DNA of 21,290 nt. Origin: JAPXSY01 sp034003585. Lineage in GTDB: Bacteria > Verrucomicrobiota > Kiritimatiellia > RFP12 > UBA1067. Positions 13,291-21,290 of the stretch are shown here, piece after piece (positions within the stretch are counted from its first letter, which is position 1; every line of letters begins with the position of its first letter). The position numbers were made by a program, and so were the translations under genes. The stretch covers positions 1 to 21,290 of the forward strand of contig JAVEYH010000060.1 of assembly GCA_034003585.1 (NCBI GenBank), read 5' to 3'. Under the pieces are notes generated by a model. That model saw nothing but the letters and a program-made list of their open reading frames with translations. It made no database searches and was not told the DNA's origin.

Positions 13291-16200
13291 GCACGACAGA
13301 CCAGGGACGGGAGCAACTGTATCCGGCCGAGACCGCAAACCCGGCGGCGGCCCAACCGTCCGTGCCGGAAGAGGCGTGGGACCGTCCGGTGGCGGTCGCC
13401 AAGGACCGGAACGTCCGGGCCTGGCTGATCTTCCTCGGGCTGCTCTGTTTCGGTATCGCGCTCTGGACGCCGTTGCGCGCGTTGTATTATCAGTACGGGT
13501 ACACCAAGACCGAGACCGCCGTGGTGCGGGATGCGGACACCTTTGTGGCGCTCGCCTACTACGGGGTCAACGATCAGGCCCCGCCCGGTTCCCAGGATCT
13601 CTCCACCGAGGCGTTCGCCGCGCATCTGCGGTTGCTGAAGAAGCACGGGTATAACCCGATCGGGCTGGAGGAGGTGCGGGCGTTTTACAAAGAGGGCCGC
13701 CTGCTGCCGCGCAAGGCTGTGCTGATGACCTTTGAGCAGTCGCGCAAAAGTTCGTATTTCGAGATCCGCGACCTGCTGCACGCCAACAAGTGGAAGGCGG
13801 TCATGGGTGTGGTCACCGCGCCGATCCACGTCCGGGACGCGCAGGCGCTGCTCTGGCCCTATCTGCGCGACATGCTGACCATGGGATCGTGGGAGCTTGC
13901 CGCGCAGTCGGACAGGGGGTTCTCCATGATCGAGGCGAGCCCCTCCGGCCGCACCGCGCCGTTCTTCTCGGTGCCGCAATGGATGGCGGACAAGAACCGG
14001 TATGAACTGCCCGAAGAGTTCAACACCCGCGTGCGGGAGGATCACGCGCGCGTGATCGGCGAGTTCCAGCGCGAGACCGGGACCCGGCCGATCGCCTTCT
14101 TCTTCCCGTACGGGGATTACGGTCAGTACGAGGAGCGCGCCAGCGTGGTGCGGGTCACGAATCTGAATCAGATCGGCAAACATTACGAGCTCGGCTTCAC
14201 CCTCGGACAACTCGCGCTGAACACCCGCAACAGCGACCAGCGCCGCCTGAACCGTCTGCTCGTCAATCCGAAATGGACGCCCGAGGAGTTCCTCTCCAAG
14301 CTGGAAACCTTCTGGCCGCTCGACATGCTGCGGGAGGCGCGCAACGACCGGTTCGGCGCGGAACGCTGGATCGGCGAATGGGGGGATGTGTTCGTGCGCG
14401 ACGCGGAACTGGTGCTGCGGGCCATCCCGCCGGTGAACCCGGTGATGACCCTGCGCCAGGACGCCTCCACCGCCACGACCGGCGCCAAGGCCTGGCTGGC
14501 GGGCAGCGACACGTTTGAGGACGGGTTCCTCTCCGTGCGTTTCCAGCACAAACGCGGCCGGTTCGGCGTGTATCTGCGCTCCACGCCGCTCGGCGGCCAC
14601 ATCTATTTCAGCCTCGACGACACGGGGAAAGTCTCGGTGCGCCAGAAACTCCCGGACCTGGACGAGCTGATTCTGGCGTCGGACAGCCTGGAGGGCGAGA
14701 GCGAGAAGAACCACGAACTGCTGATCTGCCTGCGGGAGAATCTGATGTTCGTCCGGCTCAACGGCAAGACCCTCTTCGGCGGGCGCGTGCTGCTGCGGGG
14801 CGAGAGCGCCCCCGGCCTGATCGCCGCCGGGGTCTGGGACCCGATCCCCGGCGTGGCGGAGGCCATGGTGATCGAGACGCGGCTGATCGGCCGGCGCGAG
14901 GGGATCGCCATCTGGAAGCCTGACATCGCCCGCGACTGGGGGTACCTGACCCAATGGCTGAACGAGCACAGTTATCAGTTCACCGTGCTCTCGCCGCCGT
15001 GGCTGGACATCTTCGAGAACGCGCCGCTCACCTTTCCGCTCTGGGACAAGAAGGCCCTGAATCTGCTGGCCCGGACCAACAATCTGCGGATCCTGCCCCA
15101 TGTGCAGGTGCGCGATGCCGCGCTGCTGCTCAAAGTCTCCACCGACGAGGTGGTGGCGCGCGCCGAAGAGCATGCGGTGCACGGCCTGTACGTGGACTCC
15201 TCGTTCTGCACGCACGAACAGATCACGCCGCTCGTGACGTGGCTGATCCGCCTCAACGACGGGCTGCGCGCGAAAAAGATGGGGCTCGCGCTGAAGTTGC
15301 CGAGCGCGATCGAAACCCTGCCGTCCGCGGGCAGCATCCTGAAACTGCTGCCGGGGGTGCAGTTGGCCGGCGAGTACAAACTCCCGCCGTTCGACCTGAA
15401 ACTCTCCGATGTGCTGAGTGTCACGCAAGTCACGCCGCCCGCCAGTGATGAGACGCTGTCGCTCTACTATCAGCTGTCGAACATGCTGTCGGTGTATGAC
15501 GACGTCTCGCCCGAGGCCAAACTGGAGGAGTTGCGGCAGAAGGGGTTCGACGCCTTCACCGCGGGCGAGTACCCGCAGGCGATCACATGGTGGCAGGCGT
15601 GGTATCAGGCCGACCCCCGCAGCGCCGAGGCGGTCTCCCTAATCGGCGACGCCTGGATGCGGCTCAACGAGCCGCAGAAAGCCCTGGAAGCCTATACCCA
15701 AAGCCTGGAGATCAATCCGGGCCAGATGAATCTGGCGATCCGGCGGTCGCGGCTCCTGGAGCAACTGAACCGGCTCGACGAGTCGGCCGATATCCTCAAC
15801 GTGTACGCCCGCGCGTTTCCCGACAGTCCGGCCGTGACCATTGCCCAGGCGCAGTGGCTGGATCGGCACCGCCAGCGCAAGGAGGCGCGCGAGGTCATGC
15901 GCAAACTCGTGGGGCGCTATCCGGAGAACATTGAGGCGCGGCTCGTGCTGCAGACGATGTTGGACGATCCGGCCGACCGGTACGCCAACATGCAGGATCT
16001 GCTGGCGATCGGCCGTAGCGCCGAGACCCACCTGTTCGGCTTCGGCCGGGACATTTTCGGCGCGGAACTGCTGGCCATTCCCGAGGCCAGTGTCTTTTTC
16101 GACTTTGTCCGCGAGACCGCCTCAAGCGTGGCGAACAAAAAAACGCGCGATCTCTATCAGGGGTTCCTGCCGCTCACGAATGCAGTGGTGGAGAACTTCG

Positions 16201-17705
16201 TGACCGACAAGCTCTCGGATCACTGGGTGGCGTTCGGCGGGTTCCGCCCCACGGCCTACGGGCGGTACGAATTGCGCGCGGGTTCGGACATGGCCGAGGC
16301 GTTTCTGCGCCTCAAGCGGTCCGAACTGATGCGCGACGGGTATCTGGAGGCCACGCTGGACGAGACGGCCGGGATGTTCTGGCTCTATGCGCGGCGCAGC
16401 ACGCGCTCCATGCTCCGGTTCGGTTTTGACGATGAGGGGTTCATCCGCATCCAATCCTGGCTGAATGGCGAGTTGCGCTCGTATGAGAGCCGGCCCTGGC
16501 TGCGGCCGCCCGGGACGGTGCGCCTGCGGCTGGAAATCCGCGGCGACGGCGCGGTCGGGTATGTCAACGGCAAACCGGTCTTCACCACGCCGCTCGTGAT
16601 CCCGCAGGACGTGTGTTACGGCTGGTGGAGCATCGCGCCCTTCGCCCCGGAACTCGGCCTGGCGCGCGCGCGCATCTCCCGGATCGAGTGCGGCCCGCTC
16701 TGTCCGACGGTCCTGCTGATGCCGCCCAAAATGACGCCGGAAGAGATCGCCGCGGGCCTGGACAAAATCCGGGTCCACGTGCGCGACATGTCCGCGCTGG
16801 CGCCGTTCGCGTTCACGCAGCTGCCGGACGGGTCGGTGCCCTCGGACCCGGACATGGACCTCTCGGCGTTCCGGATGTTCTGCACCTTCCACCGGCTGCG
16901 CCTGATGCCGGTGGTGGACCTGGCCTATTTTTCGGAGATGCTGCCCAAGGCACTGACCGACCTGATCCTGAAACACCGGCTGGCCGGCATGATCCTGCGC
17001 GTGCGCACGCCGCCGGATGAGGGGTGGTTCAAAAAAATGGAGAAGGAGCTGGAGAAAACCACGGCCGACTTCATCGTCATCCGCCAGGAGGAGTTTTTCT
17101 GGCCCGCGGCGCGCGACACGATGACGGATGCCGATCTGGAGGCGGCCAAAGTCCGCAAGCTGCCTCAAAGCTCGTGCCGCGAGATCCAGCGCGGCAGCCT
17201 GCTGCTCCATCCCGTGCGGCAGGATTGGCCTGTGCGGGCCCTGACCTATCGGGAGTGGACCGGCGTCCTGTCCGATCCGAAGTCCCGCGAGGGGATCCCG
17301 CCGCGGCTGGTCGTGGTCCCCCGCCAATTCCAGGCCGGGGCTGACCTCTCGCTGACCCAGAACGTGGTGTTTACCCAGATCCGGGTCCCGAAAACGGGCG
17401 AGACCGTGCTGATCACCACCCTGACCAACGCCGCGCCGGATGCGGTCCAGCCCGCGGCCTCTGTTGCCGCGCCGCCGCCCGCCGCGCCGCCGCCTGCCGC
17501 GCCGGCCGCGAAAGAGACGCCCGCCGCGCCGCCGGCGGCGTCCGGCGCATCCGCCACCAATCCGGCCGTCCGGGCCGCAGGCGCGGCCGCGGCGCAAGGC
17601 GCGCCGCTCCCGGCCGACAAACAGGAGGCCGGGCTGACCGCGGAGGCGGAGAAATCCTTGTGGCGCAAAGTGCGCGAACGGCTGGCGCCGGCCGCGAAAG
17701 AGTAG
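13287..17705 (+). CDS. giant membrane-anchored periplasmic protein: degenerate PgaB-like deacetylase, TPRs and duplicated sandwich/barrel-like modules
   Basis: 1472 residues. One signal anchor at about 44-64 places the rest in the periplasm. Residues about 85-300 follow the polysaccharide-deacetylase/PgaB pattern (VALAYYGVND 87-96, KHGYNPIGLEEV 119-130, FFFPYGDYG 271-279). However, the metal-site motif TFDDG reads TFEQS (148-152) and the SH motif reads AQSD (206-209), so deacetylase activity is unlikely. A beta-sandwich (about 405-535) and a barrel-like segment (540-715) follow, then TPR-like helices (about 745-905). A second sandwich (about 975-1135) resembles the first (DGFLSV/DGYLEA, LNGKTLF/VNGKPVF) and precedes another barrel-like segment (1139-1345). 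The tail (1385-1445) is Ala/Pro-rich and low-complexity. It overlaps the synthase gene by four bases. It probably receives, scaffolds or modifies the nascent polymer, as PgaB and TPR proteins do in PNAG-type systems; the exact role is unproven. Confidence 0.75.
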   Translation: MSTTDQGREQLYPAETANPAAAQPSVPEEAWDRPVAVAKDRNVRAWLIFLGLLCFGIALWTPLRALYYQYGYTKTETAVVRDADTFVALAYYGVNDQAPPGSQDLSTEAFAAHLRLLKKHGYNPIGLEEVRAFYKEGRLLPRKAVLMTFEQSRKSSYFEIRDLLHANKWKAVMGVVTAPIHVRDAQALLWPYLRDMLTMGSWELAAQSDRGFSMIEASPSGRTAPFFSVPQWMADKNRYELPEEFNTRVREDHARVIGEFQRETGTRPIAFFFPYGDYGQYEERASVVRVTNLNQIGKHYELGFTLGQLALNTRNSDQRRLNRLLVNPKWTPEEFLSKLETFWPLDMLREARNDRFGAERWIGEWGDVFVRDAELVLRAIPPVNPVMTLRQDASTATTGAKAWLAGSDTFEDGFLSVRFQHKRGRFGVYLRSTPLGGHIYFSLDDTGKVSVRQKLPDLDELILASDSLEGESEKNHELLICLRENLMFVRLNGKTLFGGRVLLRGESAPGLIAAGVWDPIPGVAEAMVIETRLIGRREGIAIWKPDIARDWGYLTQWLNEHSYQFTVLSPPWLDIFENAPLTFPLWDKKALNLLARTNNLRILPHVQVRDAALLLKVSTDEVVARAEEHAVHGLYVDSSFCTHEQITPLVTWLIRLNDGLRAKKMGLALKLPSAIETLPSAGSILKLLPGVQLAGEYKLPPFDLKLSDVLSVTQVTPPASDETLSLYYQLSNMLSVYDDVSPEAKLEELRQKGFDAFTAGEYPQAITWWQAWYQADPRSAEAVSLIGDAWMRLNEPQKALEAYTQSLEINPGQMNLAIRRSRLLEQLNRLDESADILNVYARAFPDSPAVTIAQAQWLDRHRQRKEAREVMRKLVGRYPENIEARLVLQTMLDDPADRYANMQDLLAIGRSAETHLFGFGRDIFGAELLAIPEASVFFDFVRETASSVANKKTRDLYQGFLPLTNAVVENFVTDKLSDHWVAFGGFRPTAYGRYELRAGSDMAEAFLRLKRSELMRDGYLEATLDETAGMFWLYARRSTRSMLRFGFDDEGFIRIQSWLNGELRSYESRPWLRPPGTVRLRLEIRGDGAVGYVNGKPVFTTPLVIPQDVCYGWWSIAPFAPELGLARARISRIECGPLCPTVLLMPPKMTPEEIAAGLDKIRVHVRDMSALAPFAFTQLPDGSVPSDPDMDLSAFRMFCTFHRLRLMPVVDLAYFSEMLPKALTDLILKHRLAGMILRVRTPPDEGWFKKMEKELEKTTADFIVIRQEEFFWPAARDTMTDADLEAAKVRKLPQSSCREIQRGSLLLHPVRQDWPVRALTYREWTGVLSDPKSREGIPPRLVVVPRQFQAGADLSLTQNVVFTQIRVPKTGETVLITTLTNAAPDAVQPAASVAAPPPAAPPPAAPAAKETPAAPPAASGASATNPAVRAAGAAAAQGAPLPADKQEAGLTAEAEKSLWRKVRERLAPAAKE

Positions 17706-17718
17706 GGGAAAAGAAACC

Positions 17719-19191
17719 ATGCTGTTTCCCACGACCGTGTTCGCCCTGTTTTTTGCGGTGGTTTTTTTTCTGCACTGGGGGCTGGTCCCGTTCCCCCGCC
17801 TCCGCAAGGTCACGCTGCTGGGGGCCAGCCTCTTTTTTTACGGGTACTGGAGCTGGAAGTTTGCCGTGATGCTGGCGGTCTCCGGCGCGCTGAACCACGC
17901 CGCTGCGGTCTGGATGGAACGGGCGCGTGACGAGCGGACGCGGCAACGCCTGATCGTGCTGGCGGTGGCGGCCAACCTGCTGGTGCTGGGGATCTTCAAA
18001 TACACGGGCTTTCTCTTCACGCGCCTGGCCGTGCCGCTGGCCGTGCCGCTGTGCGCGCATTTCGGGACCACCGGCCAACTGATCGCGCTGCAGGAGCGGG
18101 TGCTGCCCTTCATCGAGCGCATCGTCCTGCCGGTCGGCATCTCGTTCTACACGTTTCAGGCGCTGAGCTACGTGGTGGACGTCTACCGGCGGCACACCCC
18201 CGCCGCGGGATCCGTGCTGGACTTCGTCAACTATCTGGCCTTCTTCCCGCAGCTCGTGGCCGGCCCGATCGTGCGGGCTTCGGATCTGCTGCCCCAGATG
18301 GCGGTCTTTCCCGACCGGTCGGCCCGTCTCGACACCGGCCGGGCCGCCACGCTGATCCTGGGGGGGCTGTTCAAGAAAATGGTGATCGCGAACTGGCTGG
18401 CCCAACATCTGGCCGATCCGGTGTTCGCGCTGCCCGAAACTTTCGGCGCGCCGGATGTGCTGCTGGGCGTGTATGCGTACGCGCTCCAGATCTATTGCGA
18501 TTTCTCCGCCTATTCCGACATCGCGATCGGCTGCGCGCTGCTGCTGGGCTTCCACTTCCCCCTCAACTTCCACGCGCCGTATTTCGCGGTCACGCTGCAG
18601 GAGTTCTGGCGGCGCTGGCACATCTCCCTCTCCAGTTGGCTGCGCGACTATCTGTACATCCCGCTGGGCGGATCGCGCGCCGGCGCGTTCCGCACGCGCG
18701 CGAACCTGCTGATCACGTTTGTGTTGGGCGGGTTGTGGCACGGCGCGGGCTGGACCTTCGTGCTGTGGGGGACCTTCCACGGCGTCTACCTCTCGCTGGA
18801 GCGCCTGGTGCGGCGGGCGTGCGGACTGCCCGAGAAACCGCCGGACCGCACGCCGCGCGCGCTGGCGCTGCTGGGGCGCCTCTGGATTTTCCATGTGGTT
18901 TGCTTCTCGTGGATCCTCTTCCGCTCCCCGAATCTGGAGGGGGTGCGTGAGATCCTGACCGGCCTGACCCGGTGGGGGGAGTCCCCCCGTCTGGTTTCCG
19001 TCACGGCCCTCGCCGTGCTGGCGGCAGGGTTCCTGATGCAGTTCACGGACGGGACGCGGCCGCGCCGCGTCTGGAATGCGGTGAACCGCTGGCCCCTGTG
19101 GGTGCAGGCGGGGGTCGCGGCGCTCCTGCTGACCGCGATTCTGGGGATCGGTCCCACGGGCGTGGCGCCCTTCATCTATTTCCAATTCTAA
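17719..19191 (+). CDS. AlgI/DltB-type membrane-bound O-acyltransferase (MBOAT)
   Basis: A 490-residue polytopic membrane protein of normal AlgI length. It opens MLFPTTVFALFFAVVFFLHW and has LFFYGYWSWKF at 39-49, GISFYTFQALSYVVDVYR at 140-157, QLVAGPIVRASDLLPQ at 178-193, IYCDFSAYSDIAIG at 258-271 and EFWRRWHISLSSWLRDYLY at 295-313. The catalytic histidine His341 sits in LGGLWHGAGWTFVLWG (337-351), and the second family histidine is His301. AlgI-type proteins pass acyl groups, usually acetyl, across the membrane to a periplasmic partner that modifies a polysaccharide. The SGNH gene downstream is the likely partner. It starts 13 bases after the preceding stop, with AGGGG overlapping that stop. 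A run of eight T (17762-17769) near the start could be prone to slippage. Confidence 0.92.
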   Translation: MLFPTTVFALFFAVVFFLHWGLVPFPRLRKVTLLGASLFFYGYWSWKFAVMLAVSGALNHAAAVWMERARDERTRQRLIVLAVAANLLVLGIFKYTGFLFTRLAVPLAVPLCAHFGTTGQLIALQERVLPFIERIVLPVGISFYTFQALSYVVDVYRRHTPAAGSVLDFVNYLAFFPQLVAGPIVRASDLLPQMAVFPDRSARLDTGRAATLILGGLFKKMVIANWLAQHLADPVFALPETFGAPDVLLGVYAYALQIYCDFSAYSDIAIGCALLLGFHFPLNFHAPYFAVTLQEFWRRWHISLSSWLRDYLYIPLGGSRAGAFRTRANLLITFVLGGLWHGAGWTFVLWGTFHGVYLSLERLVRRACGLPEKPPDRTPRALALLGRLWIFHVVCFSWILFRSPNLEGVREILTGLTRWGESPRLVSVTALAVLAAGFLMQFTDGTRPRRVWNAVNRWPLWVQAGVAALLLTAILGIGPTGVAPFIYFQF

Positions 19192-19205
19192 GGGAGGCTC
19201 CGATC

Positions 19206-19496
19206 ATGTCTGAACCTGTGGGAACAAACGGTACGGGATCGGCGCCGGTGAGCGGCGTGCCGGTCCGGGACGCTTGTTTTTGTGTGGCCCTCTTTTTCGC
19301 CCTTATGTTATGCTTCAACGGTGACGCGATGGTTCAGAGCGCGCGGTTGCTGGAGTACGGGCGGGTCAGGGATTTCTGGGTTGCGGTACTCCGGCCGGTG
19401 GGCGCGTTCTCACGCGGGACACGGTTGGGTTGTGTCCGCCAGATTCTTCAGGATACGGCGGGACGGCGTTTGAATCAGACGTCCAAAACGAGGTGA
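19206..19496 (+). CDS. 96-residue single-pass membrane protein between MBOAT and SGNH genes
   Basis: A strong GGAGG (19194-19198) lies seven bases before the ATG. The product has a short polar N-terminus, one hydrophobic segment (CFCVALFFALMLCFN, about 24-38) and a basic, probably periplasmic C-terminal half with WVAVLRPVGAFSRGTRLG near 59-76. The part after the membrane segment recalls the N-terminal region that precedes the SGNH domain in single-chain DUF459 proteins. This gene and the next may therefore be a split form of that protein. By position it also resembles small membrane partners of other MBOAT systems (DltX-like), but I see no shared motif. It ends five bases before the SGNH gene. 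Its exact role is unknown. Confidence 0.65.
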   Translation: MSEPVGTNGTGSAPVSGVPVRDACFCVALFFALMLCFNGDAMVQSARLLEYGRVRDFWVAVLRPVGAFSRGTRLGCVRQILQDTAGRRLNQTSKTR

Positions 19497-19501
19497 GAGC
19501 G

Positions 19502-20212
19502 ATGGAAAAAAGATTCCGGAACCTGGTGGCGTGTGTGTGCGTGTGTGTGGCGGGCGCGGCTTCTGCGGTGCGGGCCGCAGAGGACGCTCCGGTGCTGATG
19601 ATGGGCGACTCGATGATGCGCCTGCTGGGCGTGGCGATGGAGAAGGAACTCAAGGCGGCCGGCGTCCAGCCCGCGACGAGTTTCTCTTCACTGGCTTCGG
19701 GCCTGGCGCGGCTCGACGCGTTCGACTGGTTCACCAAAACCTCGGCTTTGATGCGGGAGCACAAACCCGCGACGGTGGTGGTCTCGCTGGGCGCGAATGA
19801 CCGGCAGACGCTGAAGGACACGACCGGACGCGTGGTGCAGTTCGGCACGCCCGAATGGGAGCGCGAATACGCGCTGCGACTCGGACGCATCATGGATGAG
19901 CTGATTCAGGGCGGCGCCAAACGGATCATCTGGCTGTTGCTGCCGGACATGCGCGAACCCGTGCAGCAGGAGTACGCCCGGTTTGTGAACGGCCTGTTCG
20001 CGAAAGAGGCGGCGGCCGAGAAACGCAAGGACCGCGTGGTGCTGTTTGACATGGGGCCGCTGCTGACGCGCCGGCCGGGAACCTTTTCATTGTATGTCAT
20101 GGCGCCGAACGGCGCGGCGCTCACGGTGCGGGATGCCGACGGCGTGCACCTGACCACGCCGGGCGCGAAACGCGTGGCGGAATCGCTGATCAAAACCTAC
20201 TGGACGAAATAA
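19502..20212 (+). CDS. exported SGNH-fold (DUF459-like) esterase/acyltransferase
   Basis: A 236-residue protein with a signal peptide (NLVACVCVCVAGAASAVRA, cleavage near residue 26). The SGNH blocks are clear: MMGDSMMR with Ser37, VSLGANDRQ with Asn99-Asp100, and DADGVHLTTPGAKR with the Asp213/His216 pair. In MBOAT operons such proteins act as the periplasmic O-acyltransferase (AlgJ/AlgX- or PatB-like role) that places the acyl group on the polymer; an esterase role is the alternative. ATG 19502 has GAGG upstream, five bases after the preceding stop. The frame is open back to 19430, but that stretch lies within the previous gene. The signal peptide is encoded by an interrupted GT repeat (19531-19550). 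Confidence 0.82.
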   Translation: MEKRFRNLVACVCVCVAGAASAVRAAEDAPVLMMGDSMMRLLGVAMEKELKAAGVQPATSFSSLASGLARLDAFDWFTKTSALMREHKPATVVVSLGANDRQTLKDTTGRVVQFGTPEWEREYALRLGRIMDELIQGGAKRIIWLLLPDMREPVQQEYARFVNGLFAKEAAAEKRKDRVVLFDMGPLLTRRPGTFSLYVMAPNGAALTVRDADGVHLTTPGAKRVAESLIKTYWTK

Positions 20213-20235
20213 CCGCGGAACGGGCGGGGGGCGCG

Positions 20236-21290
20236 ATGAAACCTAACAGCATCGTTCGCATGAGTTGCGCGGCGTTTCTGGCGCTCGGCCTGTCAGTCCC
20301 GGCCGCGCGCGCGCAGACCGGGAATCCCGACCGGAAGGAGACCGCCTTTCCGTTGTCGGACTCCACCTCCAAGCTGGATCAGGCCGCCGTCGACGCCGCG
20401 ATCGCCGCGGCCCGCGCCTCGGATGTCGACACCACCCCGTCGGCCGCGCTGCTCTATCACGGGCTCTCCCTCTTTCAGGAGGAGAAATACGCCGAAAGCA
20501 TCCCTTTTCTGGAAGAGGCGCTGCGCATGGACCCGTCGCTGCAGGCGGGGTGGGAGGGGCTCGGCTGGGCCTACATCCGCACCGGTGACAAGGAGAAGGC
20601 CTTCCGGTTGTGGGAGTATTTCCGCCAACTGATGCCGGACGCCTGGATGCCCCACAACCTCCTGGCCCAAGCCGCCATCATGCGCCAGGAGTGGCGGGTC
20701 GCGGATCAACACTTCAAAAAAGCGCTGGAGCGCAATCCCAAACTGTTCGACCTGCGTTTCTGGTACGCGCAGAACCTGTTGCGCATCGGTCAGCCCGAAG
20801 AGGCGGAGAAAATCTTCCGCGAGCTGATTCAAGAGGAGCCCGACCGGCTGGATATCCAGATCAATCTCGCCAACCTGCTGACCCACCGTCTCGAATACGA
20901 TGAGGCGGTCGAGATCTGGCGGCATGTGAACAGGGAATTGCCGGGCAATGCAGGGTTTTTGTTGGATCAGGCGGTGCTGGAGTTGCGCGTGGGTGAGCTG
21001 CTGGCCGCGGACCAGCTCTGTCTGGATGTGATGGCGATCGAGACCAACAACCTGCGGGCCATGACGTTGCGCGCGGATATCGCCGAGATCGATGACCTCT
21101 CGGGCCAGAGTGTCGAGCGCCTGCAGCGCGTGATCGATTCGGTCACGGACCCCAAGATCCGGAGCCAGTTGCGCGTGCGCATGGCGAATCGCTGCCATGT
21201 TCTCAACGAGCGCAAACCGGGGATGTTCAAAACCGGCTTCATCCTGGACCAGATCCGCCAGTCGATCGACGAGAACCCGTCGGATGTTTC
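20236..21290 (+). CDS. exported TPR-repeat protein (3' end outside window)
   Basis: The frame is open from ATG 20236 to the window end, giving 351 residues. Residues 1-27 form a signal peptide ending ARAQ (VRMSCAAFLALGLSVPAARAQ region). From about residue 70 the sequence is a run of TPR-type helix pairs, for example YHGLSLFQEEKYAESIPFLE, WEGLGWAYIRTGDKEKAF and FWYAQNLLRIGQPEEAEKIF. It starts 23 bases after the SGNH stop and is probably the next gene of the operon. In synthase-dependent export systems periplasmic TPR proteins guide the chain to the outer membrane (PgaA, AlgK and BcsC carry such regions). Whether this one continues into a beta-barrel or a deacetylase domain cannot be seen. Confidence 0.85.
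   Translation, partial: MKPNSIVRMSCAAFLALGLSVPAARAQTGNPDRKETAFPLSDSTSKLDQAAVDAAIAAARASDVDTTPSAALLYHGLSLFQEEKYAESIPFLEEALRMDPSLQAGWEGLGWAYIRTGDKEKAFRLWEYFRQLMPDAWMPHNLLAQAAIMRQEWRVADQHFKKALERNPKLFDLRFWYAQNLLRIGQPEEAEKIFRELIQEEPDRLDIQINLANLLTHRLEYDEAVEIWRHVNRELPGNAGFLLDQAVLELRVGELLAADQLCLDVMAIETNNLRAMTLRADIAEIDDLSGQSVERLQRVIDSVTDPKIRSQLRVRMANRCHVLNERKPGMFKTGFILDQIRQSIDENPSDV

Noticed and set aside
13239..15428. 729-residue minus-strand open frame, with similar ones at 11893-13338, 16122-17813 and 17413-19185
   Set aside because: All lie opposite confident genes and have the His/Arg/Gln/Pro composition expected from the reverse strand of GC-rich codons.
17440..17640. Repetitive-looking GCCGCCGCG-type stretch as a CRISPR or tandem array
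   Set aside because: It encodes the Ala/Pro-rich low-complexity tail of the giant protein in frame, and no regular repeat-spacer spacing is present.
1..21290. tRNA, rRNA, CRISPR array, integrase, transposase or toxin-antitoxin genes
   Set aside because: I looked on both strands and found no supporting structure or coding motif in this window.

Overview
The window is 21.3 kb of GC-rich, densely coded bacterial DNA. It carries a large beta-strand-repeat surface protein, a sialidase-like/aldolase pair, a glycosyl-hydrolase-like family 10 protein and a big polysaccharide locus. That mix, together with GC-rich hairpin repeats between genes, suggests a polysaccharide-degrading member of the PVC group (Kiritimatiellota/Verrucomicrobiota-like). 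This placement is an inference from gene content; no rRNA, tRNA or other phylogenetic marker is present.

Left part (1-6750, all + strand). The tail of an unidentified gene is followed by an exported autotransporter-type repeat protein (200-2776), an exported five-Asp-box sialidase-like protein (2806-4425) and a DapA/NanA-family aldolase (4438-5334). The last two suggest release and cleavage of a sialic-acid-like or other keto-acid sugar. An AT-richer, gene-free stretch (5335-5672) holds an 18-bp perfect inverted repeat enclosing a 15-bp hairpin and a double-hairpin repeat. Two overlapping small Cys-containing genes follow (5673-6597; tentative ATC-hydrolase-like family). They end in a second copy of the hairpin repeat and a Rho-independent terminator.

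Right part (6793-21290). Two divergent gene sets meet at 11483-11808, where candidate promoters with overlapping -35 boxes lie back to back. Leftward, five tightly packed genes encode a single-domain response regulator, a KaiC/RecA-like ATPase, an ExeA/GspA-like AAA ATPase, a small single-pass membrane protein and an exported two-module hydrolase-like protein with a GHL10 domain. Rightward, a zinc-ribbon processive family 2 glycosyltransferase overlaps a 1472-residue membrane-anchored periplasmic protein. That protein has a degenerate PgaB-like deacetylase domain, a TPR block and duplicated beta-sandwich/barrel-like modules. An AlgI-type MBOAT acyltransferase, a 96-residue membrane protein, an exported SGNH (DUF459-like) protein and an exported TPR protein cut by the window edge follow.

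Taken together, 6793-21290 looks like a synthase-dependent exopolysaccharide system. The glycosyltransferase would polymerise and translocate the chain. The giant pseudo-deacetylase and TPR proteins would receive and guide it through the periplasm. MBOAT plus SGNH would O-acylate it, the GHL10 protein would trim it, and the REC/KaiC/ExeA proteins would control or energise assembly. Each family assignment rests on visible motifs. The combined role and the polymer identity are inference.
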